35,808 bases of DNA from positions 85,707-121,514 of the forward strand of contig DIWM01000050.1 of the NCBI GenBank assembly GCA_002428485.1. Direction: 5' to 3'. The position numbers and the translations under genes are program-made. This document shows positions 33,283 through 35,808 of this stretch, piece by piece (the first letter of the stretch is position 1; the number at the start of each line of letters is the position of its first letter). The stretch is from Deltaproteobacteria bacterium UBA6106. Its GTDB lineage: Bacteria > Desulfobacterota > Syntrophorhabdia > Syntrophorhabdales > Syntrophorhabdaceae. The notes beneath the pieces were generated by a model. The model saw nothing but the letters and a program-made list of their open reading frames with translations, searched no databases and was not told the origin of the DNA.

Positions 33283-33622
33283 TGAACGGCTGATAAAGGA
33301 CTACCTGATCGATATTCTGGAGTCTATTCAAGATATAACAGATTTTACGAAAGGAATGACCATTGATCAATTTTCCGTTGACAGAAAGACAGTAAAGGCT
33401 GTCATTCGATGTCTGGAAGTTATTGGTGAAGCGGCAAACAAAATTCCTAATGATGTTAGGGAAAAATATTCTGAGGTGCCCTGGACTGAAATAATCGGGA
33501 TGCGGAACCGTCTTATCCATGAATATTTTGGCGTGGACGTTCATATAATCTGGCAGACAATTCAAGAAGATATAAAGCCGCTGTATAATTGGATTAAAAA
33601 ATTATCTGATGAGTTACTTTAA
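33275..33622 (+). CDS. HepT-like HEPN-domain ribonuclease (toxin)
   Basis: 115 residues, all helical. The motif Rx4HxY occurs as RNRLIHEY after TEIIGM, near residues 77-84. AVIRCLEVIGEAANKIPNDV is the conserved dimer helix of DUF86. The start overlaps the MNT gene by eight bases. The family is a ribonuclease toxin inhibited by the MNT partner. The protein is complete. Confidence 0.88.
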   Translation: MSDERLIKDYLIDILESIQDITDFTKGMTIDQFSVDRKTVKAVIRCLEVIGEAANKIPNDVREKYSEVPWTEIIGMRNRLIHEYFGVDVHIIWQTIQEDIKPLYNWIKKLSDELL

Positions 33623-34023
33623 CGACTGCGATCATATTTTACCGCAGACAAAGGCGGACAAGAAGGGCATGGAGTATATCGGGTGACAGGTCGGCAGCCG
33701 ATATAAAATACCGTCCAGTTTTTGTCCGTATTTGTCGAGCGAAGCGGGCGGTTAAAAAGAAAAAATGTTTTTTGCCGCAGACAAAGGCGGACAAGGGCGG
33801 ACGAAAGATTATTTTTATTTGCCCCGCCGACGATAGCGCGGCAAATATTCTCCACGCCACAGGCGTAGAGAATCCAAGAATATTTTTACCCTGCCCGAAG
33901 GGCATGGAGTATATCGGGTGACAGGTCGGCAGCCGATATAAAATACCGTCCAGTTTTTGTCCGTATTTGTCGAGCGAAGCGGGCGGTTAAAAAGAATAAA
34001 TGTTTTTTGCCGCAGACAAAGGC
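33623..34023. repeat. Right repeat array R, part 3, ending at a broken transferase gene
   Basis: Leader words CGCAGACAAAGGCGGACAAG at about 33643, 33777 and 34011, the GAA-loop and TATATCGG/CCGATATA hairpins at 33673-33706 and 33891-33942, and the TATTTGCC/GGCAAATA plus ATTCTC/GAGAAT hairpins at 33818-33873. The last unit is cut at 34023, where the reading frame of a sugar-transferase fragment starts without a gap. No gene is supported. Confidence 0.82.
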
Positions 34024-34110
34024 CATTACTTCCGCCACCGCTCCTTCCTGTTCGATATGAAGATCTTGTGGTTAACTTTCATTAAGGTTATTAAACGCGA
34101 AGGAGAGTAG
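34024..34110 (+). pseudogene. C-terminal fragment of a second PglC-like sugar transferase
   Basis: Reads HYFRHRSFLFDMKILWLTF followed by IKVIKREGE to a stop at 34108-34110. 34051-34105 matches 29859-29913 (end of the intact sugar transferase gene) at 53 of 55 bases by my count, while the first eight codons differ more. The fragment starts exactly where a repeat unit ends. It is the tail of another sugar-transferase gene, either a duplicate or the end of a replaced one. Confidence 0.85.
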
Positions 34111-34289
34111 CGACTGGGCGAGAGAACAAGGTCTTAAAAGCCTTAAAATCTTTGTCTCTCACAGAGCCCGCAGGGGTACGCAGGTTGCTGCTCCTTACAT
34201 TTTACATTTTACGTTTCACAAATTTGAGCGGTCGTGAGATAATAATATTTAAATATTAGATAAAGACCATTTTTATATCGAGGGAGAAC
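34111..34289. other. Gap with an L1-like tail and an AT-rich leader
   Basis: 34131-34190 repeats the AAAGCCTTAAAATCT-TTGTCTCTCACAGAG tail of the left-end L1 elements. 34195-34220 is a TTTTACATTTTACGTTTCAC low-complexity word. The following AT-rich leader of the peptidase gene has GGGAGAA before the ATG at 34290. No clear -35/-10 pair is seen. Confidence 0.6.
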
Positions 34290-35808
34290 ATGAAAAAGAC
34301 AAAGAGAAATATTTATAGAGCCTGTTTTCTGTTTGTCGTTGCATTGACGCTGTTTTTGCCCTTTACGGGCGGCGGTGCCTTTGCGGAAGGGGAATTGGTC
34401 TCCGCCCCGATGAACCCGGAGTTCCTTTCCTATATGGAAGCCCTCCAGAAGGAAAGGGTCATGGCGCCAGAGGTTTCCTATGAAGGCTACGGCCTGGGAT
34501 TGGTTCCTTCGCCCCTGAGCCTCGACCACCTCGCGGGCGTCAATATCTTTGGCGTTCCTCAAATCCAGGAACTGGCAGAGCCACCCCTCCGGTTGGGCCT
34601 GCCCGTATCGTACGACCTCAGGACGCAGGGGAAGCTCACGCCCGTTAAGGACCAGAATCCCGGTAACACGTGCTGGACCTTCGCGACCTACGGCTCGATG
34701 GAATCCAACCTTCTCCCCGGCGAGACGAACGATTTCTCGGAGAACCACATGAAGAACACGCACGGGTTCGACTGGGGCTATAACGACGGCGGCAACGGGG
34801 ACATGGCGACGGCATACCTCGCCCGCTGGAGCGGCCCCGTCAACGAAGCGGACGATCCTTACAACGCCGGCTCAGGAGTGTCCCCTTCCGGGCTTTCTCC
34901 CAGGAAACATGTCCAGGGGGTCATATACATACCGAAGCGTACCTCATCACCGGACAATGACAATCTGAAGAACGCCGTCATGTCGGCCGGCGCCGTCTAT
35001 GTAACGATGTACTGGGAACCAAGTTATTACAATTCAGACACCCGCGCTTACTACTATAATGGTACATCCGGCTCCAACCACGCCGTCGCGATCGTGGGCT
35101 GGGACGATAATTACGACAAGGCCAACTTTCCCAGCGTTCCGTCAGGGAACGGAGCCTTTATTGTCAGGAATAGCTGGGGGTCTGGTTTTGGCGACGGGGG
35201 GTATTTCTATATCTCCTATTATGATACCAAGCTGGCATATACAACAAATTATCTGTTCTACAATACCGAACCTACGACAAACTACAGCCGTATCTACCAA
35301 TATGACCCGCTTGGATGGACGTCTCAGATAGGATATTCAAGTGAAACCGGCTGGTTTGCCAACATCTTTACTGCACAGGCGAGCGAAAGTCTGGTTGCCG
35401 TCAGTTTTCACAATACTTCGGCTAATTCTCCCTATGAGATCTACATCTACACAGGGGTAACGGCAGGGGTCCCCAGGAGCGGGACGCTTGCCGCGACGGA
35501 GACAGGCACGATACAGTATCCCGGCTATACGACCATCGACCTGTCATCCCCGGTTTACCTCGCATCCGGTGGAAGGTTCTCCATCGTCGTCAAGCTGACC
35601 GCGCCCGGTGTGGGCACTCCGATTCCGCTTGAGAATCGTCAAGAAGGGTATTCGAGCAGCGCTACGGCCTCTGCCGGACAGAGCTTCATCAGCAGCAACG
35701 GCAGCACCTGGTCAGATCTTACGACGGAGACGGGACATGCAAATGACAACGTGTGTCTTAAAGGATTTACCACATCCTCCCCCCTCTACGCCACATGGAC
35801 CGGGGATG
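34290..35808 (+). CDS. Secreted papain-like (C1) peptidase with lectin-like domain, incomplete at window end
   Basis: 506 codons are visible and the gene runs off the window. Residues 1-32 form a signal peptide (basic start, hydrophobic 11-23, AFA cut). The C1 domain follows: the oxyanion Gln122 in KDQNPGNTCWTFAT, nucleophile Cys128, His264 in SNHAVAIVGWDD and Asn294 in VRNSWGSGFGDGGYFYISYYD. After about residue 330 a beta-rich part (GWFANIFTAQASESLVAVSF, then YEIYIYTG) resembles the lectin-like domain often fused to bacterial C1 peptidases. The enzyme should act outside the inner membrane. GGGAGAA precedes the ATG. It is more G+C-rich than the repeat array and is probably not part of the glycan cluster. 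Confidence 0.88.
   Translation, partial: MKKTKRNIYRACFLFVVALTLFLPFTGGGAFAEGELVSAPMNPEFLSYMEALQKERVMAPEVSYEGYGLGLVPSPLSLDHLAGVNIFGVPQIQELAEPPLRLGLPVSYDLRTQGKLTPVKDQNPGNTCWTFATYGSMESNLLPGETNDFSENHMKNTHGFDWGYNDGGNGDMATAYLARWSGPVNEADDPYNAGSGVSPSGLSPRKHVQGVIYIPKRTSSPDNDNLKNAVMSAGAVYVTMYWEPSYYNSDTRAYYYNGTSGSNHAVAIVGWDDNYDKANFPSVPSGNGAFIVRNSWGSGFGDGGYFYISYYDTKLAYTTNYLFYNTEPTTNYSRIYQYDPLGWTSQIGYSSETGWFANIFTAQASESLVAVSFHNTSANSPYEIYIYTGVTAGVPRSGTLAATETGTIQYPGYTTIDLSSPVYLASGGRFSIVVKLTAPGVGTPIPLENRQEGYSSSATASAGQSFISSNGSTWSDLTTETGHANDNVCLKGFTTSSPLYATWTGD

Noticed and set aside
31279..33905. CRISPR array in the right repeat region
   Set aside because: The repeats are long, variable and imperfect, spacers are not unique short segments of similar length, and no cas gene is near.
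34209..34763. 184-codon minus-strand frame at the peptidase start
   Set aside because: It is antisense to the signal peptide and catalytic region of the C1 peptidase.
1..35808. Transposon or integron as origin of the arrays
   Set aside because: I found no transposase, integrase or attC-like site, and no target-site duplication that I could establish by eye.
1..35808. tRNA, rRNA or riboswitch genes
   Set aside because: No tRNA-like cloverleaf with a TTCRANTC-type arm or rRNA-like block was recognised; a covariance search would be decisive.

Overview
The window reads as a Gram-negative O-antigen or surface-polysaccharide locus of the Wzx/Wzy type. On both sides lie intergenic regions filled with hairpin-rich repeats, toxin-antitoxin modules and broken gene fragments. 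All genes I accept are on the + strand. The organism cannot be named from this sequence. The repeat style, the frequent MNT/HEPN modules, the four-helix-bundle and GxxExxY genes and the C1 peptidase with a lectin-like domain would fit a Desulfobacterota/Nitrospirota-type environmental bacterium. That placement is inference with low certainty.

Layout. 1-3585: repeat arrays around a RelBE-like pair with a decayed toxin (558-956), an MNT/HEPN pair (1086-1746) and an intact RelB/RelE-like pair (2554-3017). 3586-6254: GDP-fucose genes gmd and fcl, with a truncated four-helix-bundle gene between them. 6255-6899: more repeat array. 6900-11582: nucleotide-sugar genes (UDP-sugar dehydrogenase, UDP-HexNAc 4-epimerase type SDR, VioA-like aminotransferase, PglD/NeuD-like acetyltransferase). 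11632-29924: assembly and decoration genes. These are the Wzx flippase, an EpsG-like Wzy polymerase, one GT2, three GT4 enzymes, a CgeB-like glycosyltransferase, an FkbM methyltransferase, four other methyltransferases, an AsnB-type amidotransferase, two SDR enzymes, an unrecognised secreted protein and, last, a PglC-like initiating sugar transferase. 29925-34023: a second repeat array carrying a broken and an intact MNT/HEPN module, a truncated epimerase and a GxxExxY gene. A fragment of a second sugar-transferase 3' end follows at 34024-34110. 34290 to the window end: a secreted papain-like peptidase, cut by the window edge.

How the genes fit together (inference from families). The sugar transferase starts a lipid-linked glycan on undecaprenyl phosphate, probably with a HexNAc-type sugar whose nucleotide donor is finished by the adjacent SDR (28367-29359). 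The PglA-like GT4 beside it would add the second sugar, and the other glycosyltransferases extend the repeat unit with donors that may include GDP-L-fucose, a GalNAc/GalNAcA-type sugar and dTDP-Qui4NAc. Methyltransferases and the AsnB-like enzyme decorate it, Wzx flips it and Wzy polymerises it. RmlA/RmlB, which VioA would need, are not in the window.

The most unusual content is not a gene. At least three groups of modular hairpin repeats keep flanks and loops while their stems change in a pairing-preserving way. In several places repeat-like sequence has entered coding regions in frame (gmd, fcl, the start of the 8562 SDR, the C-terminus of the GxxExxY protein). I saw no tRNA, rRNA, CRISPR array, transposase or integrase.
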